Of a stretch of 64,000 nt of DNA, positions 27,021 through 36,628 are shown in pieces (positions within the stretch are counted from its first letter, which is position 1; every line of letters begins with the position of its first letter). Position numbers and translations under genes: made by a program. The DNA is taken from NCBI RefSeq assembly GCF_017876675.1, contig NZ_JAGIOI010000001.1, positions 3,348,001-3,412,000 on the forward strand. Direction: 5' to 3'. Under the pieces are notes generated by a model. That model was not told the DNA's origin. It was given only the letters and a program-made list of their open reading frames with translations, and ran no database searches. This DNA is from Arthrobacter stackebrandtii. Its GTDB lineage: Bacteria > Actinomycetota > Actinomycetes > Actinomycetales > Micrococcaceae.

Positions 27021-28567
27021 TGGGGGTGGGGCGGGCCCTTGCGGTGGCGCTCGTGGGGCTGAACGGCCATGTGATCGAGGTGGAGGCGGACATAGGGCAG
27101 ACCCTGCCCAGCTTCATCCTGCTGGGCCTGCCCGATGCGTCCCTGTCCGAGGCGCGGGAGCGGATCCGCTCGGCCGCGCAGAATTCCGGGATCCCGCTGA
27201 GCCGGCGCAAGATCACCGTCAACCTGGTTCCGGCGTCGCTGCCCAAGCGCGGCTCCGGATTTGACCTGGCCATTGTCATGGCGGCCCTCAACGCGGCCGG
27301 GGACCTGCGCGGGACAGGAGGGACCGTGTTCATTGCGGAGCTGGGCCTGGACGGGCGGCTTCGACCGGTCCGAGGGGTGCTGCCCGCCGTGCTGGCGGCC
27401 CTGGCCGCGGGTTGGCGGGACGTGGTGGTGGCGCCGGCCAACGAGGCCGAGGCACGGCTCGTCAAGGGCGCACGGGTTCGTTCCTTCTCCTGCCTGGCGG
27501 AGGTGGCCTATGCCTTCAATGCCGACCCCAAGGAGCTGGTTCGCGTGGCCGGCGAACGGGAGCCTGAACCTGAGGCGGCCGCTGCCGAACCGGGTTCGGC
27601 CGAGCCCCCTGCGGACCTGTCCGAGGTGGCGGGGCAGCCCGTGGCCCGGCTGGCCCTGGAAATTGCCGCAGCCGGCGGGCACCACCTGATGATGGTGGGC
27701 CCGCCGGGATCCGGCAAGACCATGCTGGCCGAACGGCTGCCCGGGCTGTTGCCGGACCTTGCCGACGGGGATGCCATGGAGGTTACGGCCATCCATTCCC
27801 TCGAGCACAGGGCATCGGGGCCGCTGGAACTGGTGCGCCGGCCCCCGTTTGAGCATCCGCACCACTCAGCCAGCACGGCCGCGATCATCGGCGGAGGCAG
27901 CGGCATCCCGCGCCCTGGCGCCGCCTCACGGGCCCACAGGGGCGTGTTGTTCCTGGATGAGGCGCCCGAGTTCGACAAGCGGGTGCTTGACGCCCTGCGC
28001 CAGCCCCTGGAGAGCGGGGAGCTGGTGCTCCACCGCTCGGCCGGAACGGCCGCCTATCCGGCGCGGTTCCAGCTGGTGCTGGCAGCGAACCCCTGCCCTT
28101 GCGGCAAGGTCACCGGCAAGGGCGTCGACTGCGAATGCACGCCTATGGCGAGGCGGCGTTACTTTGGCCGCCTGTCCGGGCCGCTGCTGGACCGGGTCGA
28201 CATCCAACTCCAGGTCAACAAGGTCCAGCTGTCCCAACTGGCCGGCACCGGGCCCGGGGAATCCACGGCCGACGTCGCCCAACGGGTGCAGTTGGCCCGG
28301 AGCGTGGCCAGAGAGCGGCTGGACCGGTGGGGACTGGTGCACAATGCGGAACTGACCGGACGGATACTGCGCGGACCCCTGCGGCTGGACGGCCACCGCA
28401 CCGCACTGCTTGACCGGGCCATGGGCACGGGAGTGCTCAGCGCCCGGGGATACGACCGCGTCCTGCGGCTCGCCTGGACCGTGGCGGACCTGCACGGCAG
28501 GGACCTGCCGGACAGCGACGACGTCGGCCTGGCACTGACGCTGCGCCAGCGGGGCGAAGGACTGTGA
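27020..28567 (+). CDS. comM: ComM/YifB family Mg-chelatase-like AAA+ ATPase
   Basis: 515 residues. ComM is a helicase that promotes branch migration during integration of incoming DNA. The N-terminal domain starts ALAVALVGLNGHVIEVEADIG. Walker A is GPPGSGKTMLAE, Walker B is GVLFLDEAPEF, and NPCPCG followed by further Cys (near residues 355-372) gives the usual zinc-like cluster. The C-terminal RHxLR-type helices follow. It overlaps the yraN stop by one base and is followed by dprA, a natural-transformation gene set. Confidence 0.93.
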   Translation: MGVGRALAVALVGLNGHVIEVEADIGQTLPSFILLGLPDASLSEARERIRSAAQNSGIPLSRRKITVNLVPASLPKRGSGFDLAIVMAALNAAGDLRGTGGTVFIAELGLDGRLRPVRGVLPAVLAALAAGWRDVVVAPANEAEARLVKGARVRSFSCLAEVAYAFNADPKELVRVAGEREPEPEAAAAEPGSAEPPADLSEVAGQPVARLALEIAAAGGHHLMMVGPPGSGKTMLAERLPGLLPDLADGDAMEVTAIHSLEHRASGPLELVRRPPFEHPHHSASTAAIIGGGSGIPRPGAASRAHRGVLFLDEAPEFDKRVLDALRQPLESGELVLHRSAGTAAYPARFQLVLAANPCPCGKVTGKGVDCECTPMARRRYFGRLSGPLLDRVDIQLQVNKVQLSQLAGTGPGESTADVAQRVQLARSVARERLDRWGLVHNAELTGRILRGPLRLDGHRTALLDRAMGTGVLSARGYDRVLRLAWTVADLHGRDLPDSDDVGLALTLRQRGEGL

Positions 28568-28583
28568 AGCGAGGAGAGGGATT

Positions 28584-29861
28584 GTGAACAGCAACAATAG
28601 CGATGCAGGCAGCAGCGGCAACAGCCACGACGGCGGCGGCAACAGCGGGCGGGACGGGTGCACCACCTTGCTGCTCGCTCGGGCGGCGCTGACCCGGCTC
28701 ATGGAACCCTCCGACCTCCCGGGGCTGGCCCTCATCAGGCTGCTGGGACCCGAGGAAGCGCTGGGCTTCATCCGCAGCAGCAACACCACCAATCCGGGGG
28801 TGGAACAAGAAATGACCGAAGTCCTGCAGGACTCCGGCACCCCGCGGTGGGACGGGTTGGCCGCGGCTCTGGAACGGTGGCGCCCCCGCCTGGCGGACCT
28901 CGCACCCGAACGGGACCTGGCCACTGTGGACCGGCTGGGCGGTCGGCTGCTGGTGCCTGAGGACCCCCAATGGCCGCAGGGGCTGGCGGACCTGGAGCTG
29001 GCAGCGCCCATTGCCCTGTGGTGCCGGGGCACGGCCCCGGCCATTCCGGCGCAGGAACGCTGCATCGCCGTCGTCGGCTCGCGCGACAGCACCAGCTACG
29101 GCGCCAACGTCACGGCAGAGATCACCCATTCCCTGGTGCAGCGCGGCTATACCGTCGTCAGCGGCGGCGCCTACGGCATAGACGCCAACGCCCACCGCGG
29201 TGCGCTGAGCGCCACCGCCGGCGGCACCCCGGCCGGCCCCGGCACGCCGCAGCCGGCCACCATCGCCGTCATGGCCGGAGGAGTGGACAGGTTCTACCCT
29301 TCAGGCAACGACGAGCTGCTGCGAACCATCGCCGGGCGCGGACTCGTGGTGGCAGAGGTGCCGCCTGGAACCAACCCGACGCGCTACCGCTTTTTGCAGC
29401 GGAACAGGCTGATCGCAGCCTTGTGCCAGGTGACGGTGGTTGTTGAGGCCCGCTGGCGATCGGGTGCATTGAACACCGCCCGCCACGCCGAGATGCTCAG
29501 CCGGATGGTCGGCGCCGTGCCGGGCTCCGTCTATTCCGCCAACTCGGCCGGCTGCCACCGGCTGCTGCGTGACGGCGCCGCCATCTGTGTAACCGACGCC
29601 GCGGACGTGGCCGAGCTCGCCGGCGGTGCGGGGGAGAACCTGGGCACCGAGCAGCCCGTCGAAGCAGCCCTGTACGACGGGCTGGGCACATCCGACCTCC
29701 TGCTCCTGGACGCCCTTCCGCTGCGGACCGCCACCACCTTGGAGAAGTTGTGCGTGGTGGCAGGCCTGAGCCCGGCCACCGTCCTGTCCGGGCTGGGCCG
29801 CCTTGAATCGCTCGGGCTGGCGCAGCCCGGCAGCGGCGGCTGGAAGCGGAAGGGACAGTAG
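28584..29861 (+). CDS. dprA: DNA processing protein DprA
   Basis: 425 residues. It loads RecA on incoming single-stranded DNA. The Rossmann-like core has AVVGSRDSTSYGANVT, VVSGGAYGIDANAHRGAL, MAGGVDRFYPSGNDELL, EVPPGTNPTRYRFLQRNRLIAAL and a C-terminal winged helix (TTLEKLCVVAGLSPATVLSGLGRLE). The first 25 residues are Asn/Ser/Gly rich and probably disordered. GTG 28584 has GAGGAGAGG upstream. Confidence 0.94.
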   Translation: MNSNNSDAGSSGNSHDGGGNSGRDGCTTLLLARAALTRLMEPSDLPGLALIRLLGPEEALGFIRSSNTTNPGVEQEMTEVLQDSGTPRWDGLAAALERWRPRLADLAPERDLATVDRLGGRLLVPEDPQWPQGLADLELAAPIALWCRGTAPAIPAQERCIAVVGSRDSTSYGANVTAEITHSLVQRGYTVVSGGAYGIDANAHRGALSATAGGTPAGPGTPQPATIAVMAGGVDRFYPSGNDELLRTIAGRGLVVAEVPPGTNPTRYRFLQRNRLIAALCQVTVVVEARWRSGALNTARHAEMLSRMVGAVPGSVYSANSAGCHRLLRDGAAICVTDAADVAELAGGAGENLGTEQPVEAALYDGLGTSDLLLLDALPLRTATTLEKLCVVAGLSPATVLSGLGRLESLGLAQPGSGGWKRKGQ

Positions 29862-29965
29862 ACCCGGCGCCCGGCCCGCGGGCCTGCCGGCGCCTGCCTG
29901 CGGGCTTGCTGGGAGAGTGCCACAAACGGCAGACAAAAGCGGCAGGGCGGTGGCAGGATGGGCAC

Positions 29966-31000
29966 ATGGGCATCGATGAGCTTCCAGCTGTTCCGCTGCG
30001 CAGGCGGAGAAACCGCCGGCGCACGGTCCTGCTGTCCGCGCTGGGGCTGGTCCTGGTTGCGGTGCTCATCGCCGTGGCGTACCTGGCCAGCCTGGCACGC
30101 AGCTTTGACTCACAGACCGTGAAGATCCCCAGCGCGTTCCCGGCAGAAACGCTTCGGCCGGAAAAACCCACGGCCGGCCCGGCCGCCAATGCCATGAACA
30201 TCCTGCTTCTTGGCAGTGACAGCCGAGGCGACTCCGTCAACATTGCCGAACAGGGCGGCGCCTCGAACCAGCGCTCGGACACCATGCTGTGGGTCCACAT
30301 CCCTGCGGACCGGAAGAACATTTACATGATGTCCGTCATGCGCGACACCTGGGTGGACATCCCGGGCGTGGGACCTGCCAAGATCAATGCGGCCATGGCC
30401 TATGGCGGCATCCCTCTCGTGGTGCAGACGCTTGAGGGCATGTTCGGCAGCAGGATCGACCACGTGGCCATCGTTGACTTCGAGGGGTTCAAGGCCATCA
30501 CGGATGCCCTCGGCGGGGTTGAGGTGGACGTGCCGCTGGCCTTCACCTCCATGGACGGATCCCACAGCTTTGCCGCGGGCCCGCAGAAGCTGAACGGGGA
30601 CCAGGCCCTTGCCTTTGTCCGCGAACGCTACGCCTTTTCCGACGGCGACTACCAACGAGTGAAAGACCAGCAGATTTTCCTCAAGGCCGTCCTCAACACG
30701 GTCCTGACGCCGGCCACCCTGGCCAACCCCCTCAAGATCAGCGACCTGGTGGGCAAGGTTTCCCCCTACATCAGCGTGGACCGGGGGCTCGACGCCGCCG
30801 CCGTGGCGGAGCTGGCCGTAAGCCTCAACGGCGTGCGGGGCAGTGATGTCCACTCCTTCACCCTGCCCACCCTGGGCACCGGTACGAGTGCCGACGGGCA
30901 GTCAATAGTGCTCCGTGACGACGCCGCCATCGCCGCCATCAGCAAGGCACTGAAGGATGACACCCTCGGCACGTACCTGGCCACGGCCGGGCCCGGCTAG
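29966..31000 (+). CDS. LytR-CpsA-Psr family cell-wall glycopolymer transferase
   Basis: 344 residues. A basic cytoplasmic head (LRRRRNRRRTV) and one membrane helix (LLSALGLVLVAVLIAVAYLASLA) lead to an external LCP domain: NILLLGSDSRGD, QRSDTMLWVHIPADRKNIYMMSVMRDTWVDIPGVG, KINAAMAYGG and FVRERYAFSDGDYQRVKDQQIFLKAV. The Arg and Asp residues of the phosphate-binding site are present. LCP enzymes attach teichoic-type or arabinogalactan-type polymers to peptidoglycan. ATG 29966 follows AGGATGG. Confidence 0.92.
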   Translation: MGIDELPAVPLRRRRNRRRTVLLSALGLVLVAVLIAVAYLASLARSFDSQTVKIPSAFPAETLRPEKPTAGPAANAMNILLLGSDSRGDSVNIAEQGGASNQRSDTMLWVHIPADRKNIYMMSVMRDTWVDIPGVGPAKINAAMAYGGIPLVVQTLEGMFGSRIDHVAIVDFEGFKAITDALGGVEVDVPLAFTSMDGSHSFAAGPQKLNGDQALAFVRERYAFSDGDYQRVKDQQIFLKAVLNTVLTPATLANPLKISDLVGKVSPYISVDRGLDAAAVAELAVSLNGVRGSDVHSFTLPTLGTGTSADGQSIVLRDDAAIAAISKALKDDTLGTYLATAGPG

Positions 31001-31063
31001 CAAATACCCGCACGTCCGGCGGGGCAGCTTGCCCTCGCACCGTCCGCACCGCACAGTTGAAGG

Positions 31064-31999
31064 GTGGATGAAGAAGAACGCAGCGCCCTGCCCCCTGCAC
31101 TGGCCCGGGCCGTCGACGGATATGAACGCTACCTGCGGGCCGAACGCGGCCGGTCCGAGCACACCATCCGCGCCTACCGGGGCGACCTGGACACCCTGCT
31201 CATCCACATGGTGGCCGACGGCGCCACGGACTGGTCACAGCTGGACCTGGCCTCCATGCGCCGCTGGCTGGGTGAACAAAACACCGCAGGGCTGGCCCGG
31301 GCCACGCTTTCCAGGCGGGCCAGCGTAGCCCGGAACTTCACCGCCTGGGCCGAACGCGAAGGCATCATCTCCCTGGACCCGGCCCTCAGGCTTAAGGCAC
31401 CCAAGCTGGAAAAGACACTGCCGGCCGTCCTGCAACAGCAGCAGCTCACCCGGCTGCTCGATGGGATGGCGGCGGCAGCCCGCGACCTGGACCCAGTAGC
31501 GCTGCGGGACCTGGCCGTCGTTGAACTGCTCTATGCCACCGGCATTCGAGTGGGGGAGTTGGCGGGCCTGGACATCGACGGCGTCAACCGGGAACGCCGC
31601 ACAGTCACCGTCCTGGGCAAGGGCGACAAGGAGCGGGCCGTGCCCTTCGGGGTGCCGGCCGACACGGCGTTGGGGCGTTGGCTGGCGCACGGCCGGGGGA
31701 AACTGCTCCAGCCCCACAGCGGTGCCGCCCTGTTCCTCGGCATGCGCGGCGGGCGCATCGACCCGCGCACCGTGCGGAAGTTCGTCGACAGGGGCCTCGC
31801 CTCGCTGGGGGACACCTCGGCCACAGGCCCGCACGCGCTGCGGCACTCGGCCGCGACACACTTGCTGGACGGCGGGGCGGACCTGCGAGCCGTGCAGGAA
31901 ATCCTTGGGCACAGTTCGCTGGCCACGACACAGCTTTACACTCATGTGTCGGTGGAGCGGCTGCGTGAGGGCTACCGTTCGGCGCATCCGCGCGCATAA
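31064..31999 (+). CDS. xerC: Tyrosine recombinase XerC
   Basis: 311 residues. It resolves chromosome dimers at dif with XerD. The N-terminal SAM-like domain has YERYLRAERGRSEHTIRAYRGDLDTLL. The catalytic set is Arg in YATGIRVGEL, Lys in GKGDKERAVPF, His-x-x-Arg in HALRHSAATHLLDGGADLRAVQEILGHSSLATTQLYTHV, and Tyr in the last motif. It starts at GTG 31064. The place after dprA is the normal chromosomal site, so this is not a phage integrase. Confidence 0.93.
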   Translation: MDEEERSALPPALARAVDGYERYLRAERGRSEHTIRAYRGDLDTLLIHMVADGATDWSQLDLASMRRWLGEQNTAGLARATLSRRASVARNFTAWAEREGIISLDPALRLKAPKLEKTLPAVLQQQQLTRLLDGMAAAARDLDPVALRDLAVVELLYATGIRVGELAGLDIDGVNRERRTVTVLGKGDKERAVPFGVPADTALGRWLAHGRGKLLQPHSGAALFLGMRGGRIDPRTVRKFVDRGLASLGDTSATGPHALRHSAATHLLDGGADLRAVQEILGHSSLATTQLYTHVSVERLREGYRSAHPRA

Positions 32000-32203
32000 T
32001 TCACCCAAAAGCGGTGATTTCGGGATGTTGCGGTGGCGCAATCGCCCTTGCTACGGCACAATGAGAGTCAGTCAACGCATTAGAACTAGGGGACGGACGA
32101 TTAGTCCGGACAATTGGGGGCCTGTTTTACGGTTCCGCGCCTGCATAATTTCATCCAGGAGAAGGTCGTTGGGGAAGACGCACCTACTGCAATGGAGGAT
32201 GGA

Positions 32204-32707
32204 ATGAAGGTAGAAACCACGCGCGGTGTCCTGTATGTACACTCAGCCCCTGCTGTCATGTGCCCACATATCGAGTCATCCATTGCCGGGGTGATGGATC
32301 AGCGCACGGACCTGCAGTGGACTGCACAGCCCGCTGCGCCCAATGTGCTGCGCACGGAGTACGCTTGGCGCGGCCCGGCCGGAACAGGTGCACGGCTGGC
32401 ATCCGCCCTCCGAGGCTGGGCCAATGTGCGCTACGAGGTCACCGAGGAGCCCAGCGCCGGCGTTGACGGTTCACGCTGGTCACACACCCCCGAACTTGGC
32501 ATCTTCCACGCAGTGACGGACGTGCACGGGAACATCATGGTCTCCGAGGACCGGATCCGCTATGCCTATGAAACGGGCAAGGGCGTTCCCGCCGCCGTCT
32601 ACCACGAACTCTCGCTCGCCCTGGGGGAGGCCTGGGACGAGGAGCTGGAACCCTTCCGCCATGCCGCGGCAGGGGCCAACGTCCGCTGGCTCCACCACGT
32701 GGGATAG
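32204..32707 (+). CDS. DUF3145 family protein
   Basis: 167 residues: MKVETTRGVLYVHSAPAVMCPHIESSI, WTAQPAAPNVLRTEYAW, YEVTEEPSAGVDGSRWSHTPELGIFHAVTDVHGN and ALGEAWDEELEPFRHA. This is a family I know only from actinobacteria, of unknown role. ATG 32204 has GGAGG 6 bases upstream. It is convergent with fabF. A 204-base gap after xerC holds a promoter-like stretch but no gene. Confidence 0.88.
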   Translation: MKVETTRGVLYVHSAPAVMCPHIESSIAGVMDQRTDLQWTAQPAAPNVLRTEYAWRGPAGTGARLASALRGWANVRYEVTEEPSAGVDGSRWSHTPELGIFHAVTDVHGNIMVSEDRIRYAYETGKGVPAAVYHELSLALGEAWDEELEPFRHAAAGANVRWLHHVG

Positions 32708-32737
32708 CGCTCCGCGCCTGCAAAACAACTTAAACAG

Positions 32738-32800
32738 ACGGCCCGCAGCAGGCGGCGAAAATTCCCCTTCGGGAGATTTTCGCTGCCGGCTGCGGGCCGT
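32738..32800. terminator. Large bidirectional hairpin between DUF3145 gene and fabF
   Basis: About 28 bp of near-complete pairing: ACGGCCCGCAGC with its complement outside, then GCGAAAAT with ATTTTCGC, and a TTCG-type loop at 32768-32771. It ends in CCGTTTG on the right and in its A-rich complement on the left. It lies between convergent genes and can stop both. Confidence 0.85.
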
Positions 32801-32815
32801 TTGCGTGCAGGCTGC

Positions 32816-34078
32816 CTAGCCGGCCAGCTCAACCTTGGGGCCGGTGCTGCGGATGGCAACAACGGCGTTGTGCCCGCCGAAGCCGAAGGAGTTGTTCAAC
32901 GCCATGACCTCGCCCTCAGGCAGTTCGCGCGGGGTTCCCGTGACCACATCGAGCGGGATTTCCGGGTCCTGGTTCTCCAGGTTGATGGTGACCGGCGCCA
33001 GGCGGTGGTATACGGCCAGGACGGTCAGCACGGACTCCACCGCGCCGGACGCACCCAAGAGGTGGCCGGTCTGCGACTTGGTGGCCGAGACGCACACGTT
33101 GTTGACGTGCTCGCCCAGGGCGGCCTTCAGCGCGGTGTACTCGGGGCGGTCGCCCACGGGAGTGGAGGTGGCGTGCGCGTTGACGTGGCAGACGTCCTCG
33201 GGCAGGGCGCGCGCGTCAAACAGCGCAGCCTTCAGGGCGCGGGTGGCGCCCAGGCCCTCGGGGTCCGGGGCCGTGATGTGGTAGGCGTCGGCAGTTACGG
33301 ACGTGCCGGCCAGCTCGCCGTAGATGCGGGCGCCGCGGGCCAGTGCGTGCTCCTCGGCCTCAAGCACCAGCGCGCCTGCGCCTTCGCCCATGACGAAGCC
33401 GTCGCGGTTCACGTCGTAGGGCCGCGATGCCGTCTCCGGGGAGTCGTTGCGCTTGGACAGCGCCTGCATGGCGGCAAACGACGCCATGGGCAGCGGGTGG
33501 ATGGCAGCCTCGGCGCCGCCGGCCATCACGACGTCGGCCTTGCCCGAACGGATGAGCTCCAGGGCGATGTGCAGGGCCTCGGTTCCGGAGGCACAGGCCG
33601 AGACCGGAGTGTGGGCGCCGGCGCGGGCGCCCAGGTCCAGGCTGACGGCGGCGGCGGGGCCGTTGGGCATCAGCATGGGCACGGTCATGGGCAGCACGCG
33701 GCGCGGGCCCTTTTCACGCAGGGTGTCCCACGCGTCCAGGAGCGTCCAGACGCCACCGATGCCGGTGGCGAAGGCCACGGCCAGGCGGTCGTGGTCGATC
33801 TCCTCAATGCCGGAGTCCTTCCAGGCTTCGCGGGCGGCGACGACGGCGAACTGGGTTGAGGGGTCCATGCGCTTGGCTTCAACGCGGCTCAGGACCTCTG
33901 AGGCAGGAGTGGTGACCTTGGCGGCGAAGTGGACGGGGAGGTCGTATTTCTCCACCCAATCGTCGGTGAGGGTGTGGGCGCCGGAAACACCCTTGAGGGC
34001 GTTCTTCCACATGGTCGGGACGTCGCCGCCAATGGGCGTCGTGGCGCCCAAGCCGGTGATGACTACTTTGCGGGCCAT
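32816..34078 (-). CDS. fabF: 3-oxoacyl-ACP synthase II FabF
   Basis: 420 residues. It elongates acyl-ACP with malonyl-ACP. VVITGLGATTPIGGDV starts the thiolase fold. The catalytic Cys is in VSACASGTEALH, His in NAHATSTPVGD and His in KSQTGHLLGASGAVE, with the C-terminal NSFGFGGHNAVVAI. AGAGAG precedes ATG 34078. It is the last gene of fabD-fabH-acpP-fabF. Confidence 0.96.
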   Translation of the reverse strand: MARKVVITGLGATTPIGGDVPTMWKNALKGVSGAHTLTDDWVEKYDLPVHFAAKVTTPASEVLSRVEAKRMDPSTQFAVVAAREAWKDSGIEEIDHDRLAVAFATGIGGVWTLLDAWDTLREKGPRRVLPMTVPMLMPNGPAAAVSLDLGARAGAHTPVSACASGTEALHIALELIRSGKADVVMAGGAEAAIHPLPMASFAAMQALSKRNDSPETASRPYDVNRDGFVMGEGAGALVLEAEEHALARGARIYGELAGTSVTADAYHITAPDPEGLGATRALKAALFDARALPEDVCHVNAHATSTPVGDRPEYTALKAALGEHVNNVCVSATKSQTGHLLGASGAVESVLTVLAVYHRLAPVTINLENQDPEIPLDVVTGTPRELPEGEVMALNNSFGFGGHNAVVAIRSTGPKVELAG

Positions 34079-34124
34079 GGTTCAACTCTCTGCAAAAAAA
34101 TAGTGGGCAGGTACTAAACGTAAA

Positions 34125-34170
34125 AGGAAAAACAGTGGTTGGCCGGTGTCCTGCATATCCGGCCAACCAC
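34125..34170 (-). terminator. Hairpin between acpP and fabF
   Basis: A perfect 12-bp stem (34135-34146 with 34159-34170) around a 12-nt loop. Read leftwards it is followed by TGTTTTTCC. It may stop part of the transcripts after acpP, giving more acyl carrier protein than FabF message. Confidence 0.75.
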
Positions 34171-34217
34171 CAGTCCCCGGTCCGCCGCGGCGGACGGGGC
34201 GCAACACAAGCGAAAGC

Positions 34218-34463
34218 TTATGCCTGCGCGCCTGCGATGAAGCTGACAGCGTCGCCGACGGTCTTGAGGTTCTTGACTTCCTCGTCCGGGATCTTCACGT
34301 CGAACTTCTCTTCGGCGTTGACAACAATGGTCATCATGGAGATGGAGTCGATGTCCAGGTCATCCGTGAAGGACTTGTCCAGCTCCACAGCCTCGGGGGC
34401 AAGGCCGGTCTCTTCGTTGACGATTTCGGCCAATCCGGCCAGGATTTCTTCGTTGCTAGCCAT
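34218..34463 (-). CDS. acpP: Acyl carrier protein
   Basis: 81 residues, acidic. The phosphopantetheine Ser is in DLDIDSISMMTIV, where the usual DSL reads DSI as in other actinobacterial AcpM-like proteins. It starts MASNEEILAGLAEIVNEETG with GGAG 9 bases upstream. It carries growing acyl chains for FabD, FabH and FabF. Confidence 0.96.
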   Translation of the reverse strand: MASNEEILAGLAEIVNEETGLAPEAVELDKSFTDDLDIDSISMMTIVVNAEEKFDVKIPDEEVKNLKTVGDAVSFIAGAQA

Positions 34464-34557
34464 TGACGGCTCCTTTTCTATATATGTTTGCGCAAGACCA
34501 AGGTTTTGATCTGTTCAGGCATGTTGACCAGGCCACGGTTGTGGCCAGATACGTTTG

Positions 34558-35619
34558 TTAGGGAAGGCGCACCACTTGGGCGCCAAACACCAGTCCGGCA
34601 CCAAAGCCGATCTGAAGCGAAAGTTTACCGGAGAGCTCGGGGTTCTCGGCGAGCAGGCGGTGTGTTGCCAGCGGAATCGACGCCGCCGAGGTGTTGCCGG
34701 CGTCGGCGATGTCGCGGCCGATGATGACATGCTCGGGCAGCTTCAGCTGCTTGGCAAGTTCGTCGATGATGCGCATGTTGGCCTGATGCGGCACAAATGC
34801 GCCGAGGTCGGCGGCCGTAATGCCGGCGTCGGCCAGGGCCTTCTTCGCCATCTTGGCCATCTCCCAGACTGCCCAGCGGAACACCGTCTGGCCGTCCTGG
34901 CGCAGGGTGGGCCACAGTGTGGAGTGGGCCTCGTCCGCGGCGGCGAGGGCAACGCCGTCGCCCTTCATCGCTTCGAGGCTGAAGTCCCGGATGTCCAGCT
35001 GCGAGTGGGTCATGCCGATCGTGTCCCACTTGCTGCCGTCCGAGCCCCACACCGAGGGGCTGATGCCCGGCTCGTCGGAGGGGCCGATCACCACGGCGCC
35101 GGCGCCATCGCCGAGCAGGAAGGAGATGGTGCGCTCGTGGTTGTCGATGACGTCGGAGAGCTTCTCCGCGCCGATCACCAGGACGTAGTCGGCGGTGCCG
35201 GAACGGACCAGGGAATCGGCCTGGGCCACGCCGTAGCAGTAGCCGGCGCAGGCGGCGGAGATGTCGAAGGCCGGGGCCGGGGTGGCGCCGAGGCGGTCGG
35301 CGATCTGGGCTGCGGCCGACGGCGTGGCGTAGGGGTGCGTCACCGTCGAGACCAGCACTGCACCAATCTGTGACGGCTCAATGCCGGCTTTCTCGATGGC
35401 CTCGGCACCGGCGGCAACCGCCATGTCCACGACGGAGACGTCCTTCGGGGCGCGGTGGCGGGTAATGATGCCGGTGCGCTGCTGGATCCACTCATCGGAG
35501 GAGTCGATCCACTGGCACACGTCCTCGTTGGTGACAATCACCGACGGGCGGTAGGCGCCGATGCCCAAAATGCGGGCGCCTGCCCGGGTGGCGTTCTGCT
35601 TCAGGGTGGGGGTGCTCAC
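34558..35619 (-). CDS. fabH: 3-oxoacyl-ACP synthase III FabH
   Basis: 353 residues. It starts fatty acid synthesis by condensing an acyl-CoA primer with malonyl-ACP; branched-chain primers are likely in this group. The triad is Cys in SAACAGYCYG, His in VPHQANMRII and Asn in AGNTSAASIPLA. GIGAYRPSVIVTNEDVCQWIDSSDEWI is typical at the N-terminus. GTG 35619 overlaps the fabD stop (GTGA). Confidence 0.96.
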   Translation of the reverse strand: MSTPTLKQNATRAGARILGIGAYRPSVIVTNEDVCQWIDSSDEWIQQRTGIITRHRAPKDVSVVDMAVAAGAEAIEKAGIEPSQIGAVLVSTVTHPYATPSAAAQIADRLGATPAPAFDISAACAGYCYGVAQADSLVRSGTADYVLVIGAEKLSDVIDNHERTISFLLGDGAGAVVIGPSDEPGISPSVWGSDGSKWDTIGMTHSQLDIRDFSLEAMKGDGVALAAADEAHSTLWPTLRQDGQTVFRWAVWEMAKMAKKALADAGITAADLGAFVPHQANMRIIDELAKQLKLPEHVIIGRDIADAGNTSAASIPLATHRLLAENPELSGKLSLQIGFGAGLVFGAQVVRLP

Positions 35620-36560
35620 AGTGTTCCTGCTTCCGGCGAGGTGTGTGCTGCCAGCAATGCCCGGGCAGCGTCGAGGTCATCGGGGGTCTTGACGGCGACG
35701 GTGGCCACACCGGCCATGCCGCGCTTGGCCAGCCCGGTCAGGGTGCCTGCAGGGGCCAGCTCGACCAGCCCGGCGACGCCCATGGCGGACATGGTTTCCA
35801 TGCACAGGTCCCAGCGGACGGGCCGCGACACCTGGGCGATGAGCGACTCAAGTGCCGCTTCCCCGGAAGTGACGACGGCGCCGTCGTAGTTGGAGAGCAG
35901 CGGCACCTTGGGGGTGTGCGGGGCCAGTGACGGCGCGAGGGCCTCCAGGGCGGAAACGGCCGGGGCCATGTGGTGGGTGTGGAAGGCGCCGGCGACCTGC
36001 AGCGGGATGACGCGGGCCTTGGCGGGCGGGGCGGCCACCAGGGCGGCGATCTGCTCCAGCGTGCCGGCGGCAACCGTCTGGCCCTTGGAGTTCATGTTGG
36101 CGGGGGTGAGCCCGGCGGCGGCGATGGCGGCCAGGACCTCGTCCGGGTCCCCGCCCACCACGGCGGCCATGCCCGTGGGGGTGGTGGCGGCGGCGTCGGC
36201 CATGCGGTTGGCGCGTTCACGCACAAACGCCATGGCGTCGGCGTTGGAGAGCGTGCCGGTAAGTGCGGCGGCGGTGATCTCACCGACGGAGTGGCCGGCG
36301 ACGACTGTTGCTGCGGGAGCCAGGTCCGTGCCGTCCAGCAGGGCGGCGGCGGTGATGAGGCCGGCGGCCACGATCAAGGGCTGCGCAACGGCGGTGTCCT
36401 TGATGGTTTCGGCGTCCGAGGTGGTGCCGTGGGCGGCGAGGTCGATCCCGGCGGCTTCGCTCAGGGAGGCAAGTTGTTCCGCAACTCCGGGCAGTTCCAG
36501 CCACGGTGAAAGGAATCCTGGGGATTGGGAGCCCTGACCCGGGCAGACTATTGCAAGCAC
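35616..36560 (-). CDS. fabD: Malonyl-CoA:ACP transacylase FabD
   Basis: 314 residues. It charges ACP with malonate. It begins AIVCPGQGSQSPGFL; the nucleophilic Ser is in VVAGHSVGEITAAAL and His in VAGAFHTHHMAPA. GTG 36560 is the start. It is the first gene of the operon, 143 bases downstream of the fasR stop, with a dyad TTGTAG-n5-CTACAA in the gap. Confidence 0.95.
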   Translation of the reverse strand: MLAIVCPGQGSQSPGFLSPWLELPGVAEQLASLSEAAGIDLAAHGTTSDAETIKDTAVAQPLIVAAGLITAAALLDGTDLAPAATVVAGHSVGEITAAALTGTLSNADAMAFVRERANRMADAAATTPTGMAAVVGGDPDEVLAAIAAAGLTPANMNSKGQTVAAGTLEQIAALVAAPPAKARVIPLQVAGAFHTHHMAPAVSALEALAPSLAPHTPKVPLLSNYDGAVVTSGEAALESLIAQVSRPVRWDLCMETMSAMGVAGLVELAPAGTLTGLAKRGMAGVATVAVKTPDDLDAARALLAAHTSPEAGTL

Positions 36561-36628
36561 ATTAACCAGCTTTCCAAACTTATCGGCATTTTCACGGTGT
36601 TTTCATGCACCAAGCTCGTGAGCACAAT

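Noticed and set aside
31064-31999. XerC as a phage or island integrase
   Set aside because: It sits in the conserved dprA-LCP-xerC order with housekeeping composition and no attachment sites.
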